From Prochlorococcus sp. AG-347-L17 (lineage in GTDB: Bacteria > Cyanobacteriota > Cyanobacteriia > PCC-6307 > Cyanobiaceae), in contig QCCN01000011.1 of NCBI GenBank assembly GCA_003278925.1, forward strand, positions 1 through 51,984: 51,984 nucleotides of DNA, given 5' to 3'. Position numbers and translations under genes: made by a program. The notes beneath the pieces were generated by a model, which saw only the letters and a program-made list of their open reading frames with translations, had not been told where the DNA came from and made no database searches. Below, piece by piece: positions 26,793-36,241 of this stretch; position 1 is the first letter of the stretch; every line of letters starts with the position of its first letter.

Positions 26793-28781
26793 ATGCAATC
26801 AAGTACAAATTCAACTGTAAATAGATCTACTCATGATTCATCTAGATCTAAAAGTAATACTCCAGCTCTACGAGTAATACCTCTTGGAGGATTACATGAA
26901 ATAGGAAAAAACACTTGCGTTTTTGAATATGGTGATGAATTAATGCTTGTTGATGCTGGCCTAGCTTTTCCATCTGATGGTATGCATGGAGTAAACGTTG
27001 TTATGCCTGATACAACTTTTTTAAAAGAAAATCAAAGAAGAATAAAAGGAATGATTGTCACTCACGGGCATGAAGATCACATTGGAGGTATTTCTCATCA
27101 TCTAAAGCATTTTAATATTCCCATTATTTATGGCCCAAGACTGGCAATGTCAATGCTTAGAGGAAAAATGGAGGAAGCAGGGGTATCTGATAGAACAACT
27201 ATACAGACAGTAAATCCAAGAGATGTTGTAAAAGTAGGACAACATTTTTCTGTTGAATTTATTCGAAATACCCATTCTATTTGCGATAGCTTTTCTTTAG
27301 CAGTTACAACACCTGTTGGCACAATTATTTTCACGGGAGATTTTAAGTTTGATCATATGCCAGTAGATGGAGAGCAATTTGATATTGAAAGAATGGTGCA
27401 TTACGGAGAGAAGGGTGTTTTATGCATGTTCAGTGATTCTACTAATGCCGAAGTTCCAGGTTTTTGTCCTTCTGAGAAGACTATCTATCCCTCTTTAGAA
27501 AAACATATTGCAGAGGCAAAAGAACGAGTTATCCTTACCACTTTTGCTAGTTCTGTGCATAGAGTGACAATGATCTTAGAATTGGCCATGAAACATGGAA
27601 GAAAGGTCGGTTTGTTAGGTAGGTCGATGATAAATGTTATTGCTAAGGCAAGAGATATTGGTTATATGAAATGCCCAGATGATTTGTTCGTTCCTATCAA
27701 GCAAATTAGAGATTTGCCAGATAGGGAGACCTTATTATTAATGACTGGTAGTCAAGGAGAACCCCTAGCAGCGTTAAGCAGAATCTCTCGTGGTGAACAT
27801 CAGCATGTTCGTCTCAAGACTACTGATACTGTAATATTTTCAGCCAGCCCAATTCCTGGTAATACTATTTCTGTTGTTAATACAATAGATAGATTAATGA
27901 AACTCGGAGCAAAGGTTGTTTATGGAAAGGGTGAGAATATTCATGTTTCTGGTCATGGTTTTCAAGAAGATCAAAAGTTAATGTTGGCACTCGCAAAACC
28001 TAAGTTTTTTGTTCCTGTTCATGGAGAACATAGAATGCTTGTTTGTCATGGGAAGAGTGCACAAACTATGGGGGTTCCAAAGGACAATATCTTAATTATT
28101 GAAAATGGAGATGTAGTTGAGTTAACACCTAATTCTATTCAAAAGGGTGATCCTGTAAAAGCTGGTGTTGAACTGCTTGATAACTCACGAAATGGGATAG
28201 TAGATGCTCGAGTATTAAAGGAAAGGCAGCAATTAGCTGGGGATGGTGTAGTAACTGTTTTAGCTCCTATTAGTACAGATGGGAAGATGGTTGCTCCTCC
28301 CAGAGTTAATTTGAGAGGAGTTGTTACTACTGCAGAGCCAAGAAAAATGTCTATGTGGACAGAACGAGAAATAAGCTGGGTCTTAGAAAATAGATGGAAA
28401 CAATTATCTAGACAAACTGGGCCGAATAATTTTGAGGTAGATTGGATTGGTGTACAAAGAGAAATTGAAAATGGTTTATCGAGAAGAATGAGAAGAGAAT
28501 TACAAGTTGAACCACTTATTTTGTGTTTAGTTCAACCTGCTCCAAGTGGAACTCGTGCTTATATTCCAAAGATTACCGAAGAGCAAAATTTCTCCAATAG
28601 AAATAGAAATAATAATAATTTCCATAAGAAATCAAACAATAATAATCATCCTAATAGTTCAAATAACCCACAAAATACCCAAAAAAGTCCAAAAGTATCA
28701 CAGAATCCATCAGCTGAGACTGCTACAGAAGATTCATTTGAAGGTAGAACAAGAAGAAGAAGATCTGCTGTAACATCTTAA
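26793..28781 (+). CDS. rnj: Ribonuclease J
   Basis: RNase J is a metallo-beta-lactamase and beta-CASP ribonuclease with endo- and 5'-exonuclease activity in RNA processing and decay. The zinc motif HGHEDH is at 91-96, with further metal ligands in IRNTHSICDS and FTGDFKFDH. The beta-CASP motifs include GHGFQEDQKLML and PVHGEHRML. After about residue 596 comes an Asn-rich low-complexity segment (599-640) and a basic tail EGRTRRRRSAV. The stop codon shares the TTAA at 28778-28781 with the convergent tilS stop. Family identity is firm. Confidence 0.96.
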   Translation: MQSSTNSTVNRSTHDSSRSKSNTPALRVIPLGGLHEIGKNTCVFEYGDELMLVDAGLAFPSDGMHGVNVVMPDTTFLKENQRRIKGMIVTHGHEDHIGGISHHLKHFNIPIIYGPRLAMSMLRGKMEEAGVSDRTTIQTVNPRDVVKVGQHFSVEFIRNTHSICDSFSLAVTTPVGTIIFTGDFKFDHMPVDGEQFDIERMVHYGEKGVLCMFSDSTNAEVPGFCPSEKTIYPSLEKHIAEAKERVILTTFASSVHRVTMILELAMKHGRKVGLLGRSMINVIAKARDIGYMKCPDDLFVPIKQIRDLPDRETLLLMTGSQGEPLAALSRISRGEHQHVRLKTTDTVIFSASPIPGNTISVVNTIDRLMKLGAKVVYGKGENIHVSGHGFQEDQKLMLALAKPKFFVPVHGEHRMLVCHGKSAQTMGVPKDNILIIENGDVVELTPNSIQKGDPVKAGVELLDNSRNGIVDARVLKERQQLAGDGVVTVLAPISTDGKMVAPPRVNLRGVVTTAEPRKMSMWTEREISWVLENRWKQLSRQTGPNNFEVDWIGVQREIENGLSRRMRRELQVEPLILCLVQPAPSGTRAYIPKITEEQNFSNRNRNNNNFHKKSNNNNHPNSSNNPQNTQKSPKVSQNPSAETATEDSFEGRTRRRRSAVTS

Positions 28782-29788
28782 CTTTTTTCAAAATTTATAT
28801 AGTTTTTATCCCAAACAATTTTTAAAAACTCTTGCAGATTAATTTGACCTTTATTTTTTTCATAAATTGAAGTTGCTAATTTTGTCAGATTTTTAGAACT
28901 ACATTGCTTTGGAGATATTTCTTTTAAAAATCTATTTAAAATTGTGCACCTCGCTTCAATACACATACCATTTAGGAGATTCCTATCGATACCTTTAACA
29001 TCTTTACAATAAAAATACGCTAGTTTACTAAGATCATTACGTTCATTATTGTATTTGCTCATTTTTTGGGAAAAATTATTTATCCTTTCAGAACAACCAG
29101 GATAGATGACTTCTAAGGTAGGAATAATTTTTTTTCTTACTAAATTTCTTTTTAATTTAAGATCTGAATTTGTAGGATCTTCCCAGACTGGAATCTTCAT
29201 TTCATTGCAAAATTGTTTTGTATCTTCTCTACTGAAAATTAATATTGGTCTTATTAAATAAATTTGATTTTCTATTAATCTTTTACTCTCAATATTACTC
29301 AGACCTGCAAAATTGCTTCCTCTAGATAAATTGAGGATAAATGTTTCTGCATTATCACTACTCGTGTGACCAGTTAGCAAATAAATATTATGTTTTTCCT
29401 GGTTTTTATTTAATAAAGTTTTGGCTCTTTCACATAATTTTTTATATCTCCATTTTCGTGCTTTTTCTTCTGAAGAAATACCCTCTTTATTTGCTTGATC
29501 AAAAGAGAATGAAATATTTTTATCTTCGCAATAATCTTTTAATTCAAGAGCATATAGTGATGATTTTTCGTGCCACTGATGATCACCATGCCAAACACTA
29601 ATAGACCAATTATGTAGTTTTTTTAGGTCATTAATTAGGGTTAATAAGGCCATTGAGTCTTGACCCCCCGAAACACTTATTAAAATATTCGATCCTTTGG
29701 GAATTAATATTTTTTTGGCAAGAATCTCCTTATGAAGCTGATGATGCCATGATGACCAATTTTTCTGACTTAATTTTTTGTCAGTCAT
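28778..29788 (-). CDS. tilS: tRNA(Ile)-lysidine synthase
   Basis: TilS attaches lysine to C34 of the CAU-anticodon isoleucine tRNA, changing its decoding from AUG to AUA. This matters in an AT-rich genome that uses AUA often. The PP-loop motif SGGQDS is at residues 40-45, and HGDHQWHEKS plus LTGHTSSDNAETFILNLSRG-type blocks follow. At 336 residues it lacks the extra C-terminal domain of the E. coli enzyme, as in many cyanobacteria. It overlaps the rnj stop by 4 bp and is divergent from the ycf23-like gene. Confidence 0.95.
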   Translation of the reverse strand: MTDKKLSQKNWSSWHHQLHKEILAKKILIPKGSNILISVSGGQDSMALLTLINDLKKLHNWSISVWHGDHQWHEKSSLYALELKDYCEDKNISFSFDQANKEGISSEEKARKWRYKKLCERAKTLLNKNQEKHNIYLLTGHTSSDNAETFILNLSRGSNFAGLSNIESKRLIENQIYLIRPILIFSREDTKQFCNEMKIPVWEDPTNSDLKLKRNLVRKKIIPTLEVIYPGCSERINNFSQKMSKYNNERNDLSKLAYFYCKDVKGIDRNLLNGMCIEARCTILNRFLKEISPKQCSSKNLTKLATSIYEKNKGQINLQEFLKIVWDKNYINFEKS

Positions 29789-29873
29789 TTTGTGTTGCTC
29801 AGATAATATTTTTTAAAAAATGCACTGTTTTACTAAAACAATGTCACAATCGGGTAATAAATTCATTAAGTAA

Positions 29874-30650
29874 ATGAGTCTGATTAATCTTTTGCCACAA
29901 AAAACCAAAGAAGAGTTAAGAAGGAAATCCTTACTCAAAGTTATTTCAGGATTGAATAATTTCGATGTTCAGTCTGTGAAAATAATTGTTGAGGCTGCTT
30001 CATTAGGAGGTGCAGATCTTGTCGATATTGCTTGTAAACCTGAACTCGTTGATTTAGCACTTAAGAATTCAACACTACCTGTTTGTGTTAGTTCAGTAGT
30101 ACCTCGATCTTTTCAAGATTGTGTAAAAGCTGGAGCATCATTAATTGAGATTGGAAATTACGATACTTTTTATGAAAAAGGCATTCATTTTTCAGATAAA
30201 AAAGTTTTAAATATTACAAAAGAGACGAGGGATTTATTGCCTAATTTTCCTTTATCAGTAACTGTTCCTCATACTATGCCTATTGATAAACAAGTTGATC
30301 TTGCTGTAAAGCTAGTGGAAGAAGGCGTTGACATTATTCAAACAGAAGGTGGCACCAGTTCTACTCCTTACTCTCCAGGAATTCAAGGTTTTTTTGAAAA
30401 ATCAGTACCAACCCTTGCATCTACCTATGCTATTCATCAAGAATTTAAGAAACAATCTCTGAATATACCAATCATGAGTGCCTCTGGATTAAGCCAAGTA
30501 ACTTGTCCATTAGCAATATCCTCTGGAGCCTCAGCAGTTGGCGTTGGATCTGTAGTTAATAAATTAGATGATTTAATATCAATGATTGCGGTTGTTAGGG
30601 GCTTAAAAGAATCTTTGAAAAATTCAATAATTGGAGAAAAAATTTCTTAG
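29874..30650 (+). CDS. Ycf23-like protein (DUF561 family)
   Basis: The 258-residue protein has TIM-barrel-like features: KVISGLNNFDVQSV, AASLGGADLVDIAC, CVSSVVPRSFQDCVKAGASLIEIGNYD and a C-terminal SGASAVGVGSVVNKL phosphate-binding-like loop. These match the Ycf23/DUF561 family, found in cyanobacteria and algal plastids, whose biochemical role is not established. No membrane span or signal peptide is present. It is 29 bp upstream of uvrB on the same strand and divergent from tilS. Confidence 0.88.
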   Translation: MSLINLLPQKTKEELRRKSLLKVISGLNNFDVQSVKIIVEAASLGGADLVDIACKPELVDLALKNSTLPVCVSSVVPRSFQDCVKAGASLIEIGNYDTFYEKGIHFSDKKVLNITKETRDLLPNFPLSVTVPHTMPIDKQVDLAVKLVEEGVDIIQTEGGTSSTPYSPGIQGFFEKSVPTLASTYAIHQEFKKQSLNIPIMSASGLSQVTCPLAISSGASAVGVGSVVNKLDDLISMIAVVRGLKESLKNSIIGEKIS

Positions 30651-30679
30651 TATAGCAACATCCTTTAGCTACTAGCTTG

Positions 30680-32719
30680 ATGAACAACTATAAGCTTCAA
30701 GCTCCTTACGAACCAAATGGAGATCAACCAGAAGCTATTAAAAAATTAGTTAAAGGCGTAAATAATGGTAAACAGTTTCAGACTCTTTTAGGAGCTACTG
30801 GAACTGGAAAAACATTTACCATTGCCAATGTAATTCAACAAACAGGAAGGCCAGCACTTGTTTTAGCCCATAACAAAACGTTGGCTGCACAACTATGTAA
30901 TGAATTAAGGGAATTTTTTCCAAAAAATGCTGTTGAGTACTTCATTTCTTACTACGATTATTATCAACCTGAAGCTTATGTACCTGTAAGTGATACTTAC
31001 ATAGCCAAAACTGCTTCAATCAATGAAGAAATAGATATGCTTAGGCATTCTGCAACACGCTCATTATTTGAAAGAAAAGATGTAATTGTTGTAGCCTCAA
31101 TAAGTTGTATTTATGGTCTTGGTATACCGAGTGAGTATTTAAAAGCTGCAGTTAAATTTGAAGTAGGAAAATCAATACATCTACGTTCTTCTTTGAGGTC
31201 TCTAGTTGAAAATCAATATACTAGAAATGATATTGAAATTTCCAGAGGTAGATTCAGAATTAAAGGTGATGTTTTAGAAATCGGTCCAGCTTATGAAGAT
31301 AGATTAATAAGAATTGAGTTATTTGGTGATGAAGTCGAGGCTATTAGATATGTTGACCCTACTACAGGAGAAATACTTGAAAGCTTGGAACAAGTTAGCG
31401 TTTACCCAGCGAAGCATTTTGTAACTCCAAAAGATAGACTTGAGAGTGCAATAAGTGCAATTAGAAGTGAATTAAAAACTCAACTAGATAAATTTATATA
31501 TGAAGGAAAATTATTAGAGGCTCAACGTCTAGAACAACGTACAAAATATGATTTAGAAATGCTTAAAGAGGTTGGTTATTGTAATGGAGTTGAGAATTAT
31601 GCTCGTCATTTATCAGGTAGGGAGGAAGGTTCACCACCAGAATGTTTAATAGATTACTTTCCCAAAGATTGGTTGTTGGTAGTTGATGAGAGTCATGTAA
31701 CATGTCCTCAACTTCATGCGATGTACAACGGTGATCAATCTAGAAAAAAAGTTTTAATAGATCATGGTTTTAGATTGCCAAGTGCTGCAGATAATAGACC
31801 TTTAAAATGTGAAGAGTTTTGGGAAAAATCAAAACAGACATTATTTATAAGTGCAACCCCCGGTCAATGGGAATTAGATCAATGTGATGGTCAATTTATT
31901 GAGCAAGTTATAAGACCAACTGGGGTATTAGACCCGGTAATTGATGTAAGACCTAGTGAAGGCCAAATAGAAGATCTATTATCTGAAATAAGAATTCGAT
32001 CTGAAAAGAATCAAAGAGTGCTTGTGACAACACTTACTAAGAGAATGGCTGAAGATCTAACTGATTTTTTATCTGAAAATAAAGTACGAGTTAGATATTT
32101 GCATTCCGAAATCCATTCAATTGAAAGAATTGAAATTATTCAAGACCTCAGAATAGGCGAATATGATGTTTTGGTAGGAGTTAATTTATTAAGAGAGGGA
32201 CTAGATCTTCCAGAAGTATCCTTAGTCGCCATTTTAGATGCTGATAAAGAAGGTTTTCTGAGGGCAGAAAGGTCATTGATTCAAACAATAGGAAGAGCTG
32301 CCAGACATGTTGAAGGTGTTGCCTTGCTTTATGCAGATAACTTCACAGATTCAATGAAGAGAGCAATATCTGAAACTGATAGAAGAAGAACTATTCAAAA
32401 AAAGTATAACCAAGTCAATGGTATTACTCCAAAACCTGCAGGCAAAAAAATAGAAAATTCAATATTATCTTTTCTAGAACTTTCCAGAAAACTTGATGCT
32501 GGTGGTTTATCTAAAGATTTAATAAATATAGTTAATAACAAAACTGACGCAATTCTCAGTTCCAGTGATAATCAATGTTTGCTCGAAGAATTGCCTGACT
32601 TAATAGAAAAGTTAGAAATTAAAATGAAAGACGCTGCAAAAGAGTTAAATTTTGAAGAAGCAGCAAATTTGAGGGATAGAATCAAAAAATTAAGACAAAA
32701 ATTGGCAAGAAATAATTAA
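30680..32719 (+). CDS. uvrB: UvrABC system protein B
   Basis: UvrB is the damage-verifying helicase-like subunit of nucleotide excision repair. Walker [11 protein letters not shown] is at 38-47. The beta-hairpin that probes DNA lies in [12 protein letters not shown], the DEXX-like box is VVDESH, and the helicase motif block GRAARHVEG follows. The C-terminal UVR domain (about 640-675, [11 protein letters not shown]) binds UvrC. A TTG at 30677 would add one residue, but the ATG at 30680 is the natural start, giving 679 residues. The ends converge with lysC, 7 bp apart. Confidence 0.98.
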   Translation: MNNYKLQAPYEPNGDQPEAIKKLVKGVNNGKQFQTLLGATGTGKTFTIANVIQQTGRPALVLAHNKTLAAQLCNELREFFPKNAVEYFISYYDYYQPEAYVPVSDTYIAKTASINEEIDMLRHSATRSLFERKDVIVVASISCIYGLGIPSEYLKAAVKFEVGKSIHLRSSLRSLVENQYTRNDIEISRGRFRIKGDVLEIGPAYEDRLIRIELFGDEVEAIRYVDPTTGEILESLEQVSVYPAKHFVTPKDRLESAISAIRSELKTQLDKFIYEGKLLEAQRLEQRTKYDLEMLKEVGYCNGVENYARHLSGREEGSPPECLIDYFPKDWLLVVDESHVTCPQLHAMYNGDQSRKKVLIDHGFRLPSAADNRPLKCEEFWEKSKQTLFISATPGQWELDQCDGQFIEQVIRPTGVLDPVIDVRPSEGQIEDLLSEIRIRSEKNQRVLVTTLTKRMAEDLTDFLSENKVRVRYLHSEIHSIERIEIIQDLRIGEYDVLVGVNLLREGLDLPEVSLVAILDADKEGFLRAERSLIQTIGRAARHVEGVALLYADNFTDSMKRAISETDRRRTIQKKYNQVNGITPKPAGKKIENSILSFLELSRKLDAGGLSKDLINIVNNKTDAILSSSDNQCLLEELPDLIEKLEIKMKDAAKELNFEEAANLRDRIKKLRQKLARNN

Positions 32720-32726
32720 AAAGAAC

Positions 32727-34487
32727 TTACTTTTCTAATTCGAAATGATTATGAATCGCCTTAACTGCTTTGTCACAATCTTTTTCTAAGACAATACATG
32801 AAGTCCTAATTTCACTAGTGGCAATCATTTCAATATTGATATTTTGGTCAGCCAATGCTCTAAATATTTTTCCAGCGGTTCCAACCTTAAATGCCATTCC
32901 CGCTCCTACAGTACTTACTTTTGCTATCGCAGGGCCATCTTCAACGTATGATCCGGGTAATTTTTTTGTTAAGGCCTCAAAAACTAAGTTAGCTTTTTCT
33001 CTATCTTGTTTATTCATTGTAAGACTAATATCCTTAGTTTTTAAAGTGGAAATTCTTTCAGACTGAACAATAGTATCGATAAGTAAATTATTTTCAGCTA
33101 ATGCTAAACATATCGATGCTGCTACACCTGGACGATCAGGCAGTTTTCGAAAGCTTACCTGAACTTGGTTTCTATCTAATGCAATTCCTCTTACTTCAGG
33201 TTGATCATGTTTTTCATTGCTTGGATTAACAAATATTTGTGTATCGGATAACTTAAATTTCTCAGCAACAAATCTAATAGCTTTTGGTATATTATTAATT
33301 TCAATTACACAGCTGACTTTAATTTCACTAGTAGCTATTAACCTAACGTTTATATTCGCTTGAGATAAAGTATCAAATAAATCAGCTGAAACACTTGGTC
33401 TGCCCATAATGCCTGCTCCTTGAATACTTAATTTTGTCATGTTGGTTTTTAAATTAAATTCTCCCCCTAATTGACTAGTTATAAGTTCACATTGTTCTGC
33501 AGTCTTTTTTACTTCTAATTCACCAACAGTAAATGTAATATCGTTTTTATTTCCATCATTTGTCGCTTGTATTATTAAATCTACGTTAATACTTGCTTCT
33601 GAAAGTTTTTCAAATATTTGCGCAGCAATCCCAGGCCTATCAGGAATATTTGAGAGACTGAATACTGCTTGGTTTTCTAATACTTCAAGACTATTGACTG
33701 TTTTTGTTAACTCTAAGCTTCCTCTTTTTAGCGGGAGAGGTTGGATTTGACTTTCTAGGAGAGTCCCACTGGAGTCACTTTGGCTTGATTTGACACACAA
33801 TTTAATACCATAATTGCGAGCAATTTCTACTGCTCTTGGATGGAGAACTGAAGCACCGACGCTTGCAAGTTCAAGCATTTCTTCGCAGCTAATTTCATCT
33901 AAGAGTTTTGCATTAGGAACAATCCTTGGATCAGTAGTAAGAACCCCTGGAACGTCTGTATAAATTTCGCAAGTCTCAGCTCCTAAAGCTGTTGATAAAG
34001 CTACCGCGGAAGTATCTGAACCACCTCTACCCAAAGTTGTAATTTCCATTGAACCCGTATGGCTTAATGTTGTTCCTTGAAATCCAGCCACTACAACTAC
34101 AAAACCTTGATTTAAATAATTTTGGATTCTTTCTGTTTTAATATCCAGAATTCTCGCTTTCCCATGAATTGATTCAGTAATAATTCCAACCTGGCTACCA
34201 GTCATTGAAATTGCAGGTATTCCGTATTCGTTTAATGCCATTGATAGAAGAGCTATGGTTACTTGCTCTCCAGTTGAGAGAAGCATATCCAATTCTCTTC
34301 GATTAGGATTTTTACTAATTGATTCCGCTAAACAATTTAAATCATCTGTAGTTTGCCCCATCGCAGAGACAACTACGACAATTTCATTACCTGCTTCTTT
34401 ACTTTGACAAATGCTACTTGCAATATTTTTTATTTTTTTAATATCACCGACAGAAGTACCGCCAAATTTTTTTACTAGTAAAGCCAT
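32727..34487 (-). CDS. lysC: Aspartate kinase with four ACT domains
   Basis: LysC phosphorylates aspartate, the entry to the lysine, threonine and methionine pathways. The kinase domain spans about residues 1-245, with KFGGTSVGD at 7-15 and TTLGRGGSDTSA. It is followed by two tandem pairs of ACT domains (about 265-420 and 440-580), each with DRPGVAA- or DRPGIAA-like loops. The doubled ACT region makes it 586 residues rather than about 400-450, as known for cyanobacterial aspartate kinases. The ACT domains suggest allosteric control by lysine and threonine. It lies 39 bp downstream of holA. Confidence 0.96.
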   Translation of the reverse strand: MALLVKKFGGTSVGDIKKIKNIASSICQSKEAGNEIVVVVSAMGQTTDDLNCLAESISKNPNRRELDMLLSTGEQVTIALLSMALNEYGIPAISMTGSQVGIITESIHGKARILDIKTERIQNYLNQGFVVVVAGFQGTTLSHTGSMEITTLGRGGSDTSAVALSTALGAETCEIYTDVPGVLTTDPRIVPNAKLLDEISCEEMLELASVGASVLHPRAVEIARNYGIKLCVKSSQSDSSGTLLESQIQPLPLKRGSLELTKTVNSLEVLENQAVFSLSNIPDRPGIAAQIFEKLSEASINVDLIIQATNDGNKNDITFTVGELEVKKTAEQCELITSQLGGEFNLKTNMTKLSIQGAGIMGRPSVSADLFDTLSQANINVRLIATSEIKVSCVIEINNIPKAIRFVAEKFKLSDTQIFVNPSNEKHDQPEVRGIALDRNQVQVSFRKLPDRPGVAASICLALAENNLLIDTIVQSERISTLKTKDISLTMNKQDREKANLVFEALTKKLPGSYVEDGPAIAKVSTVGAGMAFKVGTAGKIFRALADQNINIEMIATSEIRTSCIVLEKDCDKAVKAIHNHFELEK

Positions 34488-34526
34488 ATTTAAATGATAA
34501 TGTAAATTCTTAAACTTATAATTTGG

Positions 34527-35528
34527 TTAAGTTAAATTAATTAATTTCTCTGTAAAAATATTTATAGGATTATTACCTTGTTTTAGTAATGATTCAATAT
34601 CTAGTAAGTTACTCATTAAATTAATTAAATATTCTTGAGATACATTTTTGACTTTTCTTCGAATAAAAAAAATTCGTTTTGGATTAGATATGCCTGCAAG
34701 ATTACAAATCTTTTCTGCATTATCGTTACCTGAATTAACTGCTAATTTTATAATGGTATGAATTCTTATTTGACTAATTAAACCTGCATTTAGTCTTAAA
34801 GCAGGTTCTCCTTTCTGTAAAGAATAATTTATTTCAATGAGGCTTTCATTAATATTTTTTTGTAAGAGAAGATCAATTATTTTGAAAATATTGGATTGAT
34901 GATCACTAAATATTTTTTTTACATCAATACTTTTAAGAAAAACTTGTGAATTAGAATCACCTGATACTGCAGAGAGGTATGTTTTAGCTTTGGCTAATTC
35001 ATTTCTTAGTTTAAAGCTGTCATTACCAACTGAATCAATTATCAATTCAGCTGCATTTTTATCAATTTTGATATTCATTTCATTTGCGGCATCTTCTAAA
35101 AATCTTTTTTGCCCCTCATAGTCCCAGATTTCTGGTAAAGAAAATGATTTTTCTTTGGCTAAATTATCTTTGATAAGTTTTTGTAAAAATTTAGTACTCT
35201 TTAGTCTTGAGTCTGGTTTTTTTGTATTTTGTAAAATGAAATAAGTATTTTGAGGTATATTGTCATGAATTTTTTCAAATTTAGTTCTTAGATCCTCATT
35301 TTTGGCAGTAAAAATGGGATTATTTTTCAATGTAACTATTCTGTATCCATCTCCAAAAGGAGGCGTAAGAACTTCATCAAAAGCTTTATTGACTTGCTCA
35401 TCATCATCTCCATTTAAATTAGTTACGTTTATTTCTTTCCATTCTTTGGATACTTTCTTATCAATTAATTTTTGAATAAATGTATTTTGAGCATTTAGAT
35501 CATTACCCCATAATATTTGTATTGGCAT
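34527..35528 (-). CDS. holA: DNA polymerase III delta subunit
   Basis: HolA is the clamp-opening delta subunit of the clamp loader. The 333-residue protein starts MPIQILWGNDLNAQN, where the family usually has a Tyr/Leu-X-Gly-X-Asp/Glu pattern. It keeps the helical middle block NAAELIIDSVGNDSFKLRNELAKAKTY and the C-terminal collar region LNAGLISQIR. Delta proteins diverge strongly, so the call rests on the overall pattern and length. It is followed by lysC on the same strand and is divergent from cobH with 58 bp between. Confidence 0.85.
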   Translation of the reverse strand: MPIQILWGNDLNAQNTFIQKLIDKKVSKEWKEINVTNLNGDDDEQVNKAFDEVLTPPFGDGYRIVTLKNNPIFTAKNEDLRTKFEKIHDNIPQNTYFILQNTKKPDSRLKSTKFLQKLIKDNLAKEKSFSLPEIWDYEGQKRFLEDAANEMNIKIDKNAAELIIDSVGNDSFKLRNELAKAKTYLSAVSGDSNSQVFLKSIDVKKIFSDHQSNIFKIIDLLLQKNINESLIEINYSLQKGEPALRLNAGLISQIRIHTIIKLAVNSGNDNAEKICNLAGISNPKRIFFIRRKVKNVSQEYLINLMSNLLDIESLLKQGNNPINIFTEKLINLT

Positions 35529-35586
35529 AATAGCTCAATAAAAATCATATACTAACTATGATTACTTCTAACATAAATTAAATTTA

Positions 35587-36210
35587 ATGGTAATAGATCA
35601 TCCAATTTTTTTGGAAAGCATAAGATTCATAAGATCTCGTTTAGTAGCCAATGATCTAAATTATTTGGAAAAAAAAGTATTAGAGAGATTAGTCCATACT
35701 TCAGGAGATTTTACGGTTCAAAATCTTGTAAATTTTAGTGAAGGTGCTTGTGAAAAGGGTCTTCAGGCACTTAAAAATGGTGCTCCGATTTTAACTGATA
35801 CCGATATGGCAGCAGCAGCAATAAAAACCATGTCAGAAAATACAACTAGGAATAAAGTATTCACCGCTAGAATGTGGTTTGGAAAAAATAATCATACAAA
35901 CTTAACTAAAACTGCATATGGCTTAAGTGAAGGTTGGAAGGAGTTATCCGCTATAAATTCTGGAAGCAAATCTCCTATTGTAGTTATTGGTAGTTCGCCT
36001 ACAGCGTTAACTTATTTAATTGATATTTTAGAAAATGCAAAAGATTTACCTAGTTTAATTATCGGAATGCCTGTTGGATTTATTGGGGTAGAGAATAGCA
36101 AAAATAAACTGATTTCCACCGATCTTCCTAGAATTGTTTTGAATTCAACTAGAGGAGGTGCTGCCATGGCAGCTGCTGCTGTTAACGCCTTATTGAGGGA
36201 AACTATTTAA
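35587..36210 (+). CDS. cobH: Precorrin-8X methylmutase
   Basis: CobH (CbiC) moves a methyl group from C-11 to C-12 in precorrin-8X, giving hydrogenobyrinate in the cobalamin pathway. The histidine in LVHTSGDF (H37) aligns with the catalytic histidine of the family. VIGSSPTALTYL and MPVGFIGVENSKNKLI are the other conserved blocks, and RGGAAMAAAAVNALL closes the protein. The length of 207 residues is normal. It is a single gene between divergent holA and convergent mutS. Prochlorococcus is known to make a cobalamin (pseudocobalamin) through this pathway. Confidence 0.95.
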   Translation: MVIDHPIFLESIRFIRSRLVANDLNYLEKKVLERLVHTSGDFTVQNLVNFSEGACEKGLQALKNGAPILTDTDMAAAAIKTMSENTTRNKVFTARMWFGKNNHTNLTKTAYGLSEGWKELSAINSGSKSPIVVIGSSPTALTYLIDILENAKDLPSLIIGMPVGFIGVENSKNKLISTDLPRIVLNSTRGGAAMAAAAVNALLRETI

Positions 36211-36241
36211 AGAGTATTTATTTTATAAAAATGTCAAAAAT

